The notes under the pieces are model-generated. The model had not been told where the DNA came from, ran no database searches, and saw nothing but the letters and a program-made list of their open reading frames with translations. A DNA stretch of 64,000 bases from Anaerobiospirillum sp. NML120449 (lineage in GTDB: Bacteria > Pseudomonadota > Gammaproteobacteria > Enterobacterales > Succinivibrionaceae). The stretch is from the NCBI RefSeq assembly GCF_023051105.1, contig NZ_JALKIL010000023.1, positions 1-64,000 on the forward strand, in the 5' to 3' direction. Below are positions 8,111 to 19,751 of this stretch, piece after piece (position 1 is the stretch's first letter; each line of letters starts with the position of its first letter). The position numbers were made by a program, and so were the translations under genes.

Positions 8111-9286
8111 ATGGTGAAGTTACGCATTGCCCTGGTAGGTACCGGTAATATTGCCAGACAGCATGTTGAGGCAATTCTTGAGTGCAGTCAGGAACTGGTC
8201 GGTGTCTGTAACCACAACATTGAAAAGGCCATGCTGTTTCTGAGCTCTTTCAGTGGCCGTGAGGGTGTTCCTCCGGCAGAGCTCTATACCACAGTGTTTG
8301 ACGAGCTTCCTTTAATGCTCGATACAGTCAAGCCTGATCTGATCTATGTAACCACTCCTCACATAACTCATGTGGATATTGCCTGTCTGGCTGTGCGCCG
8401 TGGTATTCACTGCATTATTGAGAAGCCACTGGATATTTCTCTTGCCAAGTCAGCTTATCTGCTCGAAGAGGCTCAGCGCACCGGAGCTCTGGTTTCTGTA
8501 ATTTCTCAGAGCCGCTTCTTCCGTCCTACCGAGCGCATCAAGAACGCTATTGATGATGGCCGCATTGTTCCAGCTTTCGGTATTGTCAATGTGCAGGCCT
8601 GGCGTGATGAGGCTTACTACCGCTCTAACACCTGGCGCGGCACCTGGGAGTATGAAGGCGGCGGTGTGCTGGTAAACCAGTCTGTGCATGAGCTCGATCT
8701 GCTCTGCTACTTCCTTGGCAAGGTATCCTCTGTTTACGGTATATGGCGTAATGTAAACCACCCTTACATTGAGGTGGACGATACCGCTCAGGCCATTGTT
8801 ACTTTCGAGTCAGGTGTAACAGCCTCCATCATTGTCTCCAACAGCGTCAATCCTGCTCAGAGCACCTGTGTGCACATTGTAGGAACCAATGGCCATACCC
8901 TTGGTATTAAGACCCATGGCGGTGTTGAGGCTGAGGCCGGTATCAGACCAAGCAGCTTCCATCCATGCAATGACGTCTTCACTCTTGAAAGTGACGAGAC
9001 CATGGCCAATTATGCCCGCAGCGATTATGAGGGCATAACTCCTGAAAACTTCTCCCATCACTTCTTTGCCGAGCAGTTAAAGGAAATGATTCACGCCATT
9101 GAAAATAAGCGTGATGGCATGAATGTCCGCCTGCGCAACTCCATTGAGTCAGCTCAGGGCTGCATGCTCATTGCTCAGGGCATTTACCTCAGCCAGAAGC
9201 TGGGCCGTCCAGTTACCCGCAAGGAAATCCTTGATGACTCCATGGCAAGACTGGTAGCTCCACAGAACGCTGACGACAACGCCTAA
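8111..9286 (+). CDS. Gfo/Idh/MocA family NAD(P)-dependent oxidoreductase
   Basis: The 391-aa protein matches the size and layout of the family. The N-terminal Rossmann fold has IALVGTGNIARQHVEAI. The EKP motif (EKPLDISLAKSAYLL) follows at about residue 100. The C-terminal alpha/beta catalytic domain has GGGVLVNQSVHELDLLCYFLG, with the family-typical NQ..H.LDL pattern near residue 195. Members oxidise or reduce sugars, inositols or related polyols; the substrate cannot be read from the sequence. No sugar-utilisation genes are next to it. A strong terminator lies about 190 bases downstream, so it is probably monocistronic. Confidence 0.9.
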   Translation: MVKLRIALVGTGNIARQHVEAILECSQELVGVCNHNIEKAMLFLSSFSGREGVPPAELYTTVFDELPLMLDTVKPDLIYVTTPHITHVDIACLAVRRGIHCIIEKPLDISLAKSAYLLEEAQRTGALVSVISQSRFFRPTERIKNAIDDGRIVPAFGIVNVQAWRDEAYYRSNTWRGTWEYEGGGVLVNQSVHELDLLCYFLGKVSSVYGIWRNVNHPYIEVDDTAQAIVTFESGVTASIIVSNSVNPAQSTCVHIVGTNGHTLGIKTHGGVEAEAGIRPSSFHPCNDVFTLESDETMANYARSDYEGITPENFSHHFFAEQLKEMIHAIENKRDGMNVRLRNSIESAQGCMLIAQGIYLSQKLGRPVTRKEILDDSMARLVAPQNADDNA

Positions 9287-9474
9287 GGCTCACCGGTCCT
9301 GACAGTCTAACAGGCCCATCATGACCAGCTGACCTTCTTACAGGCTGCGGGGCTGCCTGCTCGTTGGCTGTCCCGTGGTACGGCTGACCGGGGCAGGACT
9401 GACCGGGATAGCCAATGTGCCAGGCTGTTCAGGGCTGGGCCTGGTGGCGGTCTGAAGGGGCGCAGATGAAAAAG

Positions 9475-9506
9475 GCAGTTTCCTTTGCCGGGAAACTGCT
9501 TTTTTT
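9475..9506 (+). terminator. Rho-independent terminator downstream of the oxidoreductase gene
   Basis: GCAGTTTCC and GGAAACTGC form a stem with a 7-base loop, followed by seven T. Confidence 0.85.
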
Positions 9507-9815
9507 ATGGTTTTGTGCTGCATGATGGTGACCATGGATGCATTATTTTGGGGCTGGATGGGAAAAATAAGGGTGCAAGTGGCCCAAATGCGCGTTTTTG
9601 TGGTGCAAAAGGGCTTTCATATTTGAGCTTGCTGCCAATGACCTGTAAGCTGATAACCATCAAATCGAAACATCAGCTGTTTTTACTGTTACTGCAGGGC
9701 ACAAGCCCAAGGCCTGTTGCCTTAACCACCACCACGCAGCAGTAACTGGCAGGGACTGCATACCGTCAGTCGCGGCAGCTCCTCACAACGATCATCGCCA
9801 CTGGAGGCAATATTC
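9507..9815. other. Region upstream of the leucine leader
   Basis: No supported gene. It should contain the leu operon promoter, but no clear -35/-10 pair was recognised. Confidence 0.4.
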
Positions 9816-9854
9816 ATGTTTATCCTTACCCTGATTCTTCGACTTATTAACTGA
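9816..9854 (+). CDS. leuL: Leucine operon leader peptide
   Basis: The 12-residue frame MFILTLILRLIN has four Leu and three Ile codons. It is preceded by a strong ribosome site, GGAGG, at 9803-9807, eight bases before ATG. The stop TGA lies just ahead of a possible antiterminator arm, and the attenuator terminator is at 9914-9946. This is the classical arrangement in which ribosome stalling at Leu codons favours transcription into leuA. The Ile codons suggest that branched-chain supply in general may be sensed. Four scattered Leu codons are fewer and less clustered than in the enterobacterial leuL. Confidence 0.75.
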   Translation: MFILTLILRLIN

Positions 9855-9860
9855 AGTTGC

Positions 9861-9946
9861 CAGGGTATAGTGTGACCATATTCTTAATTGTCAGACGAAG
9901 ATGATCTTAATCGGGACCCTGAGCATCAAGCCAAGGTCCTTTTTTT
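9861..9946 (+). promoter_or_regulatory. Transcription attenuator of the leu operon (antiterminator and terminator)
   Basis: CAGGGT (9861-9866), right after the leader stop, is the exact complement of ACCCTG (9916-9921). ACCCTG overlaps the left arm GGACC (9914-9918) of a terminator stem. The right arm GGTCC (9935-9939) is followed by seven T (9940-9946). The two structures are mutually exclusive. The terminator stem is short (about 5-6 bp) and the loop about 16 nt, so strength is uncertain. Confidence 0.65.
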
Positions 9947-10426
9947 ATGCCTTTTTAATCTGCAGCTGCACATACTGGCCGCACAGACAGCCGGTACGGC
10001 AGGGCGAAATACCCGCCCGGCAGGTCGGTACGGCAGGGCGAAATACCCGCCCGGCAGGTCGGTACGGCAGGGTGAAATACCCGCCCGGCAGGTCAGTCAG
10101 GCAGGACGGATATCAGCCTGACATGCTGAACCTCCTGTCAGGCATGACAGTATGGCCGGCAGGCAGACACAGGCCTTATATGGCTGTTAGTGCCGGTGCA
10201 GCTGTAATAAACAACCAAGTCCATAGGAGTCATCAGTCTGCCCTTGCGGCAGCAGCATGAGCCCGGGCTCCCACAGACGGCAGCGTCGGCCTGATGACTG
10301 GCGGCCTGTCAGGTGGCGCTGAGCCGACAGGCTCAGGGGCGCAGGCCTTGGCCGGCAGGGCCGGTCGGGCCGGGAGCCTGGTGAAGCCGGGCGGGCTGAT
10401 GGGGACGTCAAGTCAGGATCTTAATT
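9947..10426. other. Long untranslated stretch between attenuator and leuA
   Basis: 480 bases with no supported gene. It contains the 34-bp array at 9993-10098 and a G/C-rich stretch at 10260-10400. Confidence 0.5.
9993..10098. repeat. 34-bp tandem repeat, about 3 copies, in the leuA leader
   Basis: Units start at 9993, 10027 and 10061, each beginning GGTACGGCAGGG and containing GAAATACCCGCCCGGCAGG. A partial fourth copy follows from about 10095. CCGCCCGGC can fold locally. The array lies inside the transcribed leader of the leu operon. Confidence 0.85.
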
Positions 10427-12028
10427 ATGGAAAACAAAGACAAAAATCGAGTGATTATCTTTGACACCACACTGCGCGATGGTGAGCAGGCTCTGCAGCA
10501 GTCGCTAAATGCAAAGCAGAAACTGCAGATTGCTCTTATGCTCGAACAGCTTGGTGTTGACGTAATCGAAGCCGGTTTCCCTGTTTCCTCTCCTGGCGAT
10601 TTCCAGTCGGTAAAGCTCATTGGCGAAAACCTCAGGAACGCTGTTCCTTGCGGTCTGTCCCGTGCCGTTGACAGGGACATTGATGCAGTACGCGATGCAC
10701 TGTCAAACTGCGAGCGTTTTCGTATCCATACCTTTATTGCCACCTCAGACATCCATGTTCAGGACAAGCTGCGCAAGAGCTTTGATGATATCTGCGCCAT
10801 GGCTGTAGCAGCCGTCAAACGCGCCCGCAACTACACCTGTGATGTTGAGTTTTCCTGTGAGGATGCCGGCCGTACTCCAATTGATCATCTGTGCCGCATG
10901 GTAGAAGCCGTGATTGATGCTGGTGCTACCACTGTAAATATCCCTGATACCGTGGGCTATACCATTCCGTCCGAGTTTGGCGGCATTATCAACACTCTGA
11001 TGAACAGAGTGCCAAATATCGACAGGGCCATTATTTCCGTGCACTGCCACAATGACCTTGGTATGGCCACCGGCAACAGTCTGGTTGCTGTACAGAACGG
11101 TGCCCGTCAGGTTGAGGTGTGTATGAATGGCCTTGGTGAGCGTGCCGGTAACTGCTCTCTTGAGGAAGTTGCCATGGCTCTGCATACCAGAAAGGAATTC
11201 TTTGGCGGACTTTACACCGGCATTGTTCCTGAAAACATCGCCCGCGCCTCCCAGATGGTAGCCGGTATCTGCAATGAAAAGGTACCTCCACACAAGGCCA
11301 TTGTAGGCTCCAACGCCTTTGCTCACAGCTCAGGTATCCATCAGGACGGTGTGCTCAAGAACCGCAGCACCTACGAGATCATTACTCCTGAGAGCGTAGG
11401 CTTTAAGGAGAACAATCTGCATATGACCGCCCGCTCCGGCCGTCACATGATTAAGTCCCGCCTCAATGCTCTGGGCTACAGCGATGAGACCTTTAACCTT
11501 GATGATGTCTACAGCCGCTTCCTTGAGCTTGCTGACCGCAAGGGCAAGGTATTTGACTACGACCTCGAGGCTCTGCTCTTCCTTGGCCATGACATGGAAG
11601 AGAAGACTCAGTTCATCCTTGAGAAGTTAAATGTCATAAGCGGTGACAGGGGAGTGATTCCAACTGCCTCTGTAAAGATGAAAATTGGTGATCAGTGTCT
11701 GACTGACGCCGGAATCGGCGATGGTCCGGTGGATGCCGTATTTAACTGCATTACCAGACTGACCGGCATCGACTGTGAGCTTGTTGACTATAATCTGTCG
11801 GCTACAAGTGAGGGTATGAACGCGCAGGGACAGGTGGATGTAGTAGTGTTATACAGAGGACGAAAGTATTACGGCAAGGGACTTTCCACTGACGTAATTG
11901 AGTCTTCGGCCCTGGCCCTTATTAATGCCTGTAACAGTATTTACCGCGCTCAGATAATCGAACAGGAAAAGGAGCATGGCGAAGGTCCGGGACACTGTGT
12001 CGGTCGCTGCAGCTTAAACGAGCCTTAA
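10427..12028 (+). CDS. leuA: 2-isopropylmalate synthase
   Basis: First committed step of leucine synthesis: condenses acetyl-CoA with 2-oxoisovalerate. The 533-aa protein has the HMGL-like TIM barrel with [16 protein letters not shown] at about residue 10, the metal-binding HCHNDLGMA near residue 205, and [17 protein letters not shown]-terminal LeuA dimer/allosteric domain (about 395-515, from [14 protein letters not shown]) should bind leucine for feedback control. AGGA lies nine bases before ATG. Length is normal, with a short Glu/Gly-rich tail. It is the first structural gene of leuABCD. Confidence 0.97.
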   Translation: MENKDKNRVIIFDTTLRDGEQALQQSLNAKQKLQIALMLEQLGVDVIEAGFPVSSPGDFQSVKLIGENLRNAVPCGLSRAVDRDIDAVRDALSNCERFRIHTFIATSDIHVQDKLRKSFDDICAMAVAAVKRARNYTCDVEFSCEDAGRTPIDHLCRMVEAVIDAGATTVNIPDTVGYTIPSEFGGIINTLMNRVPNIDRAIISVHCHNDLGMATGNSLVAVQNGARQVEVCMNGLGERAGNCSLEEVAMALHTRKEFFGGLYTGIVPENIARASQMVAGICNEKVPPHKAIVGSNAFAHSSGIHQDGVLKNRSTYEIITPESVGFKENNLHMTARSGRHMIKSRLNALGYSDETFNLDDVYSRFLELADRKGKVFDYDLEALLFLGHDMEEKTQFILEKLNVISGDRGVIPTASVKMKIGDQCLTDAGIGDGPVDAVFNCITRLTGIDCELVDYNLSATSEGMNAQGQVDVVVLYRGRKYYGKGLSTDVIESSALALINACNSIYRAQIIEQEKEHGEGPGHCVGRCSLNEP

Positions 12029-13717
<1,689 letters not shown>

Positions 13718-14847
13718 CCAGACCAGCCATACCAGTCGGCCAGCACACTGTGACCCTGCAGACTGCCAGGTCAGTCTGCCAGCACACTGTGCCCCAACAG
13801 ACCTGCCATACCAGTCTGCCAGCACACTGTGCCAGATCAGTCTGTAAAGCCAGACTGTATGGCAGAAGGGCTTACCAGCCCGTCCGGCCCCTTAATCAGT
13901 GGGCATCAATTCAGGTCTACCGACCATGATGACCCGGGCCGCAGTGCCTGGTCGCCCTCAGGCAGCACCTGAGAGCAGGATCACAGCCACTGTATCTGCC
14001 CGGGCAGCGCCCCGGACAGTACACTTGCAGCTGTGCTCACAGGGCTTACCGGCCCGTCTTTTTGATCATGCCCTTATCGGGGCAGACGACACATCAGGTT
14101 CACGCTCGGACCACTGACCTGAAATCATCTTTTCAGGTATCAACGCTATTGTTATTACTCCCCTTAAAGAGGGAAATACGCACCCCAGTGCCGCAAGGCT
14201 CACGGACCGCTGACATCAGGACGCACCAGCTACACAGACAGTGCCTGAAACAGGCCAGCTGACATAGGTCAGTCCTGAGCCCTGAGCATTGAACCCAGGG
14301 CCATGTAATATCTTTGTTTTTGCACACTGTCCTGGTTCTTATCAGCTTTACAGCCGTACTGGAGGTGCCTTGGCTGCACCGGTTTTGCCTGACCTTTCAG
14401 TCAGGACTCTGCATGAGCAGTCCACAGGTCCCACACTCTGTCTCTTGGCAGATAGCATGCCTCCATGGCCAAGGCCATGACCATGCTCTGACATTACAGG
14501 ATACCCATGAGCTGCTCAGCACTATGGGGATCATGACCTGGAACCTTGCTGATGTCTGGCCGCCCGGCCGGAGCACTCGAGGCCTTTGCCATAAGGACAG
14601 CCCAAACAGCAAGGCCAACCCCTACAGTAAGGGCGGCCCGGACATCCCGTCCCGTCCACAGCGACAGGACCTGCCAGTCCATGCAGGCTCCTGGCCCGGC
14701 CAGGCCAGGGCCAATGCCCTGGACCGGGCAGAGCTGGGCGGGGCAAGTCAGAGTCAGAGTCAGGCATGGCAGGCTGAGCCGGCCGCATGGCCTTTGGGCT
14801 TATGAAGTGCCTGTGCAGCACACCATTGGAAATTACAGGTTTTACAA
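13718..14847. other. 1.1-kb gap between leuB and leuC
   Basis: No supported gene. It starts with the repeat at 13721-13850, followed by G/C-rich sequence with several overlapping but unrecognisable open frames. No clear terminator or promoter was recognised. Confidence 0.5.
13721..13850. repeat. Imperfect direct repeats (GCCAGCACACTGTG) after leuB
   Basis: GCCAGCACACTGTG occurs at about 13739, 13788 and 13818, usually preceded by CAGTCTGCC or CAGTCGGCC, with ACCTGCCATACCAGTC-like links. Spacing is irregular (49 and 30 bases). Confidence 0.75.
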
Positions 14848-16257
14848 ATGGGCAAAACGCTTTATCAGAAGGTTTACGACAGCCATATTGTCTATCAGGC
14901 TGAAGGTGAGTTACCTACCTTGTATATTGACCGTCACCTCGTACATGAAGTGACCTCCCCTCAGGCTTTCTCCGGCCTTGAGATAGCTCATCGCAGGATG
15001 CGCCGTCCTGACCTTACCCTGGCAACCATGGACCACGATGTTTCCACTCAGGAAAGCTCTATCGAGGCCTGCTCGCCTATGGCTCAGGATCAGATTCGTA
15101 CCCTTATAAGCAATACTGAAAAGTTCGGTGTCAAACTCTTTGGACTTGGTGACCCTAATCAGGGTATTGTCCACATTATCGGACCTCAGACCGGCTTTAC
15201 TCTGCCAGGTACTACCCTTGTCTGTGGTGACAGTCATACTGCCACTCACGGTGCCTTTGGCGCTCTGGCCTTTGGTATTGGTACTTCCGAGGTAGAGCAC
15301 GTCATGGCCACCCAGACACTCAAAAAGGGCCGTCTTAAGACCATGAAGATTTACTGCCATGGCACCATGCGCCCTGGTGTGTATGCCAAGGATCTGATTT
15401 TATACATTATCGGAAAACTCACCACGGCAGGCGGTACCGGCTATGCCGTAGAGTTCTGCGGTCCGGCCATCAGCGCTCTGTCCATGGAGGGCCGTATGAC
15501 CCTGTCCAATATGGCCATTGAATTTGGTGCTCCTGTAGGCATGATTGCCCCTGATGAGACTACCTTTGAATATCTGAGCGGCCGTATGATGGCCCCTCAG
15601 GGTGAGGACTTTGACCGTGCCGTAGAGCACTGGAAGACTCTTTACAGCGACGAGGATGCCGTCTTTGACAAGGTGGTTGATATCAATGTCGATGATATCG
15701 AACCTCAGATTACCTGGGGTACCAACCCAGGTCAGGTAACAGGTGTCTCTCAGGCCATTCCATCGGCTGCAGAGCAAAGTGATCCAGTAGTGCGCAAGAG
15801 CCTTGTGGATGCCCTTGAGTATATTGACCTTAAGGAGGGGCAGAAGCTCACCGGCGCCCGTGTCGATGTGGCCTTCATAGGCTCATGCACCAATGGCCGT
15901 ATTGAGGACTTCCGTGCCGCTGCTCAGATTTTAAAGGGACATAAGATTGCCCCTGGGGTACGTGCTCTGGCCGTTCCGGGATCTGCCTGGGTAAGAGCAC
16001 AGGCTGAAAAAGAGGGCCTTGATAAAATCTTTATCGAAGCCGGCTTTGAATGGCGTCTGCCAGGCTGCTCCATGTGCCTTGCCATGAATGACGATCGTGC
16101 TCAGGCAGGTCAGCGCGTAGCCTCCACCTCCAACCGTAACTTCGTAGGCCGTCAGGGCAAGGGCGCCCGCACCCATCTGATGAGCCCGGCTTCAGTAGCC
16201 GCCTGTGCCATCAAGGGCCAGCTGTGCGATGTGCGCGAGTTTATTGAGCAGAAATAA
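14848..16257 (+). CDS. leuC: 3-isopropylmalate dehydratase, large subunit
   Basis: With LeuD, isomerises 2- to 3-isopropylmalate through a [4Fe-4S] cluster; 469 aa, normal length. Aconitase-family signatures are [20 protein letters not shown] (about 128-147), the cluster cysteine in [14 protein letters not shown] (about 348), and the paired cysteines in [11 protein letters not shown] (about 408-411). The start [13 protein letters not shown] is the usual LeuC start. The ribosome site is weak (ACAGGT). leuD follows 26 bases later. Confidence 0.97.
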   Translation: MGKTLYQKVYDSHIVYQAEGELPTLYIDRHLVHEVTSPQAFSGLEIAHRRMRRPDLTLATMDHDVSTQESSIEACSPMAQDQIRTLISNTEKFGVKLFGLGDPNQGIVHIIGPQTGFTLPGTTLVCGDSHTATHGAFGALAFGIGTSEVEHVMATQTLKKGRLKTMKIYCHGTMRPGVYAKDLILYIIGKLTTAGGTGYAVEFCGPAISALSMEGRMTLSNMAIEFGAPVGMIAPDETTFEYLSGRMMAPQGEDFDRAVEHWKTLYSDEDAVFDKVVDINVDDIEPQITWGTNPGQVTGVSQAIPSAAEQSDPVVRKSLVDALEYIDLKEGQKLTGARVDVAFIGSCTNGRIEDFRAAAQILKGHKIAPGVRALAVPGSAWVRAQAEKEGLDKIFIEAGFEWRLPGCSMCLAMNDDRAQAGQRVASTSNRNFVGRQGKGARTHLMSPASVAACAIKGQLCDVREFIEQK

Positions 16258-16283
16258 CAGCTGAGAAGGTCAAAGAGGTTCTC

Positions 16284-16898
16284 ATGGAAAAGTTTACCGT
16301 CCATACAGGTGTGGCTGTACCTTTAAACTCAGCCAATATCGATACCGATCAGATCATACCCAAGCAGTTTCTGCTGGCCACTACCAGAAAAGGTTTTGGA
16401 AAGCATGCTTTCCACGACTGGCGCTATCTTGATGATGCTGAAACTCAGTTAAATCCTGACTTCAACCTCAACAAGCCTGAATATCAGGGCGCCTCAGTGC
16501 TGGTAGCTCAGGATAATTTTGGCAACGGCTCCTCACGTGAGCACGCCCCATGGGCCCTTACCGATTTTGGCTTCCGTGCCGTAATCGCTCCGTCCTTTGC
16601 CAGTATCTTCAATAACAACGCTCTGGGTAACGGCCTGCTGACAGTCAAACTCACAGGCGATGAGGTCAATGAAATCATCACCTTCCTTGAAAAGTGCCCA
16701 GGTGAAAAAATCACCATCAGCCTCGAGGACATGACAGTACTGTGCAATGGCAAAAGCTACAGCTTTGAGCTTGATGACTTCTACCGCAACTGCATGTTAA
16801 ACGGCCTGGACAGCATCGACCTGACCCTGGAGCACGACGCGGACATTGCCCGCTTTGAAAGCAGCGCCCTGTCCTTCATGAAGCCCGTTTCAGGCTAA
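16284..16898 (+). CDS. leuD: 3-isopropylmalate dehydratase, small subunit
   Basis: Small (swivel) subunit of isopropylmalate isomerase, 204 aa, typical size. Signatures are NIDTDQIIPKQFL near the N-terminus and the substrate-binding GNGSSREHAPWAL at about residue 75. GAGG lies eight bases before ATG. It follows leuC closely and is the last gene of the operon; a terminator is found about 270 bases later. Confidence 0.97.
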   Translation: MEKFTVHTGVAVPLNSANIDTDQIIPKQFLLATTRKGFGKHAFHDWRYLDDAETQLNPDFNLNKPEYQGASVLVAQDNFGNGSSREHAPWALTDFGFRAVIAPSFASIFNNNALGNGLLTVKLTGDEVNEIITFLEKCPGEKITISLEDMTVLCNGKSYSFELDDFYRNCMLNGLDSIDLTLEHDADIARFESSALSFMKPVSG

Positions 16899-17475
16899 AG
16901 CACAAGTCCCGCCCCGGCAGCCATGGCCGACCCACTGGCGCCATCAGGCACCTGCCGGTCCGGCCCAGCCGGCCGCCGCTCGCTCAGGCGTTGCAGCGCA
17001 GGCAGCGCCCGCGCCCGTGCCGCCAACGCCCGCACCGGCAGCCACAGCGCCCGCACTGCCAGCCAGCCCGGCTGTATCAGCGCCATGCCTCCGGCATAGC
17101 CCGCCATCAGAGCTCAGCTCTGACAGGCTGCACGCTCAGCTTACAGCTGCACAGTAACGGCACCACAGGCCCCTGTACCCAGCCTCTGGCTTAAGGTAAC
17201 AGGGGCCTGTCCTTTTTCTGAGCTCTGCAATCAGGACGGAATGGCAATGTAAACAGTCATGACCGGACGTCAGGACAGCCAGGCATGCCGCTTTCAGGAC
17301 AGTGCTCCCATGGAGTGAGACTTAACCACGCGCAGCAGAAGCCCGGGTCAGATGGCTTTAGAGCAATATGGTGGGGCTTTTTGCCGGGACTGCACACCGG
17401 CCATGGCTGTTGTGGGGGCGCGCGCACAGATCTCCGGGTATGGTTCAGATATGATCAGGACCAGAGGAGATTTAC
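16899..17475. other. Intergenic region between leuD and the lipoprotein gene
   Basis: Apart from the terminator, no supported feature. 16920-17100 is rich in repeated CCAGC/CCGC words of no clear unit. Confidence 0.45.
17166..17217 (+). terminator. Rho-independent terminator of the leu operon
   Basis: CAGGCCCCTGT (17166-17176) pairs with ACAGGGGCCTG (17199-17209) around a 22-base loop, followed by CCTTTTT. Confidence 0.75.
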
Positions 17476-18633
17476 ATGACTACGAAAAAACTTTGCAGCC
17501 GTACTGCAGCTCTGGCCATTGCCGGAGGTCTGGCTCTGGTTATGACCGGATGTCAGTCCAGTACCACAGGTGCTCAGAGTACCTCACTTTCAGTACCTTC
17601 CCAGCTCTGGTCCAGTGATGCTCAGGGCAGGCTAATACGTACCTCCTGTGCCGCACTTAAGGCCAGCTCTCAGGATGAGCAGATGAGCAATCAGACCCTG
17701 TACCGCAATGCAGTTAAAGATGCCCTTACAGTAGAGCCTGAGGAGCTGTTGCCCCTTGTAAGCCTTAATCGTGGTGATCCCATGGTCACCTTTGACGAAC
17801 AGGGCCGGGTGCTGCTGCTCACCGTCCACGCTTTTCCTGATTCCTATCCTCAGGACAGGGACATGAAGCTGCAGTTTCAGTGCTGGACCTTTACCGATAA
17901 GGAATTTGCCGCCTGGTTTGCCGTAAATGACCATGATGTGTCTGACTGGAGTGTGCGCGTCAATCAGATGCTGGGCATGCCTGCTGATCGCCACAGTACC
18001 CATGTCACTGCCATGTGGGTAAATCCTGATGACGTTATCCGTCCTGCCTATCGCTCAGATGTTCATAATTCCCGTCCGGCTGATTCCTTTGCCACCGTAC
18101 ATGCCGAGCTTGAAAGTCAGAAAAAGGCCGACAAGACAGCCGTAGCCGCCGGCCTGCATGGCAGCATGCATGACCCGATAATCTTTGAGAACTGGTTTAA
18201 CTCCCGCATTATTGCCTCCTACTTCTCACAAAAGGAATATCCATGGACCCGCCTTGGCTACACCTACGACTGGCTGCATGCCGTGCGTGCCGATGGCCAT
18301 AATGGCAGCTGTGAGTACGGTGTCAGCGAATTTCTGGTGCCAGTAGACACAAAGGTCAAGGTTGCCTGGACCCTGCCCCTTGCTGACTTCATCACCAAAG
18401 TAAGAGACCAGATCACAGCAGGCCAGCACAGGCCAGCCTCACCAGCTGCCCCCGCCACTGCAGCTGCCCCCGCCACTGCAGCTGCTGCCGCTGCAGCTGA
18501 CTCTGCACCAGCAGCCGCTCCCTCCGCCGCTCCGGCTACCAGGCCTGAGGCCCCAGCTCCTGCACCGGCAGCAAAAACTGAGGCAGCCACAAAGTCTGAA
18601 ACAGCTGCTCCAGCACCAGCAGCAAAGCCATAG
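17476..18633 (+). CDS. Predicted lipoprotein of unknown function with Ala/Pro-rich tail
   Basis: 385 aa. A type II signal peptide is clear: MTTKKLCSRTAALAIAGG, then LVMTGC with the lipid-modified Cys at about residue 26. Residues 27-310 form an apparently globular domain with three or four Cys (ISFSC-like positions at RTSCAAL, LQFQCWTF, GSCEYG), which could form disulphides; the family was not recognised. Residues about 318-385 are Ala/Pro/Thr low complexity. AGAGGAG lies six to eight bases before ATG. It stands alone between the leu terminator and metQ. It could be an outer-membrane-anchored protein with a flexible linker. Confidence 0.8.
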   Translation: MTTKKLCSRTAALAIAGGLALVMTGCQSSTTGAQSTSLSVPSQLWSSDAQGRLIRTSCAALKASSQDEQMSNQTLYRNAVKDALTVEPEELLPLVSLNRGDPMVTFDEQGRVLLLTVHAFPDSYPQDRDMKLQFQCWTFTDKEFAAWFAVNDHDVSDWSVRVNQMLGMPADRHSTHVTAMWVNPDDVIRPAYRSDVHNSRPADSFATVHAELESQKKADKTAVAAGLHGSMHDPIIFENWFNSRIIASYFSQKEYPWTRLGYTYDWLHAVRADGHNGSCEYGVSEFLVPVDTKVKVAWTLPLADFITKVRDQITAGQHRPASPAAPATAAAPATAAAAAAADSAPAAAPSAAPATRPEAPAPAPAAKTEAATKSETAAPAPAAKP

Positions 18634-19643
18634 GCCTAATCCCGGTACCAGCAGCTGAATCAAGGCAACCGGGCCAGCTGCTCACGACAAAGCAGCTGCG
18701 CCAGCACATGCAGCTGAATCTCAGGCAACCGGGCCAGTGGGTAAGTACCAGAGAGCAGCAGGCAGTACCGCTGCATACAGGTATACCTCCCTTATCTGAG
18801 CCTGACAGTGCTCAAAGCTCTCTAAGTCAGACCTTATCGACTTTTACTGACAGTCGGGAGCAGGTTAGGCTGGCACCTGTAAGGCCAAGGAAGCTGTCAC
18901 GCTGCCTGTCAGGTGGAAAGGAGTGAGTGAGGCATCTGACTGCCCAGGCCTGAGCAGCTGGAGGTAATCAGGCAGGAGGTTTACAGCTCACTGTCTGTTG
19001 TGAGGTACAGGGGCAGCAGGATGAAAGTCATGAGGGCCCTTATTTGCTGTTCATGCTGGCGTCAGGTCATCACGGAGCTGAGAGTGCCAGCTGTGACAGC
19101 AGACAGGTTTATACGCCCGGATATGCGAGGAAACAATCAGGAATGCAGCCGAACATATACGCCCGGATATGCGAGGATACGATCAGGACTGCAGCCGAAC
19201 ATATACGCCCGGATATGCGAGGATACGATCAGGACTGCAGCCGAACATATACGCCCGGATATGCTATGAAATGACCAGAGAGATAACTGTCTCTGGTCGA
19301 TTTTTTTGACTCCCTGTACAAGGGGCGAGGTCGTGGTGGGCGGGCTTAACCGTGGCATCTGCATTGACAGTTATGGTTCTATGGGGGCTGAGTGGGGGGT
19401 TGATCGTTTTTGGTGCATATTTGTGATCTATGACGCAATCCCGGAGTGAAGTCCCTGTCCGGGTATGCTTGTCATGACTGTATTGCTGGCTGCAGGGCAG
19501 GGCTGTCAGGCCATTTCTATGGGCTATCCGGGCTGCAGGGCACATGTCGGGTGCTCAGCTGCATGCGTCCTGATGCAGGGGCTGAGATGTGCGTCATTTT
19601 GGGGATAACAGGCGTTACGGGTATGAGGTACTCAGGGGCTGGC
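18634..19643. other. Intergenic region between lipoprotein gene and metQ promoter
   Basis: No supported gene in about 1 kb. It contains the 46-bp array at 19110-19266. AGAGATAACTGTCTCT near 19279-19294 is a small imperfect palindrome followed by GGTCGATTTTTTTG, so it may act as a weak terminator. Confidence 0.45.
19110..19266. repeat. 46-bp tandem repeat, 4 copies
   Basis: TATACGCCCGGATATGC starts at 19110, 19156, 19202 and 19248, exactly 46 bases apart, joined by GAGGATACGATCAGGACTGC and AGCCGAACA. The first unit has a few changes and the last is cut short. No unique spacers exist, so it is not a CRISPR. Confidence 0.9.
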
Positions 19644-19673
19644 TTGTTTTTGTTTATTTTGGGGTGCTATAGT
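19644..19673 (+). promoter_or_regulatory. Probable sigma-70 promoter of metQ
   Basis: TTGTTT at 19644-19649 is followed 18 bases later by TATAGT (19668-19673), with an extended -10 TG (TGCTATAGT). Confidence 0.55.
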
Positions 19674-19716
19674 TTTTGCAACCCGCAGTGATGCGGAATC
19701 AGAATTTCACTTTTTC

Positions 19717-19751
19717 AGGAGGCGCAGTTAACTGCGCAATATTTAGTCATG
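19717..19751 (+). promoter_or_regulatory. Ribosome site followed by a perfect palindrome ahead of metQ
   Basis: AGGAGG (19717-19722) is followed directly by the 16-bp perfect palindrome GCGCAGTTAACTGCGC (19722-19737), then 11 bases to ATG 19749. The ribosome site is 26 bases from the start codon unless the palindrome folds, which would bring them to a workable distance. It could instead be an operator. Confidence 0.55.

Noticed and set aside
19110-19266. CRISPR array
   Set aside because: The units are contiguous with no unique spacers, and no cas genes are nearby. The same applies to the other tandem arrays in the window.
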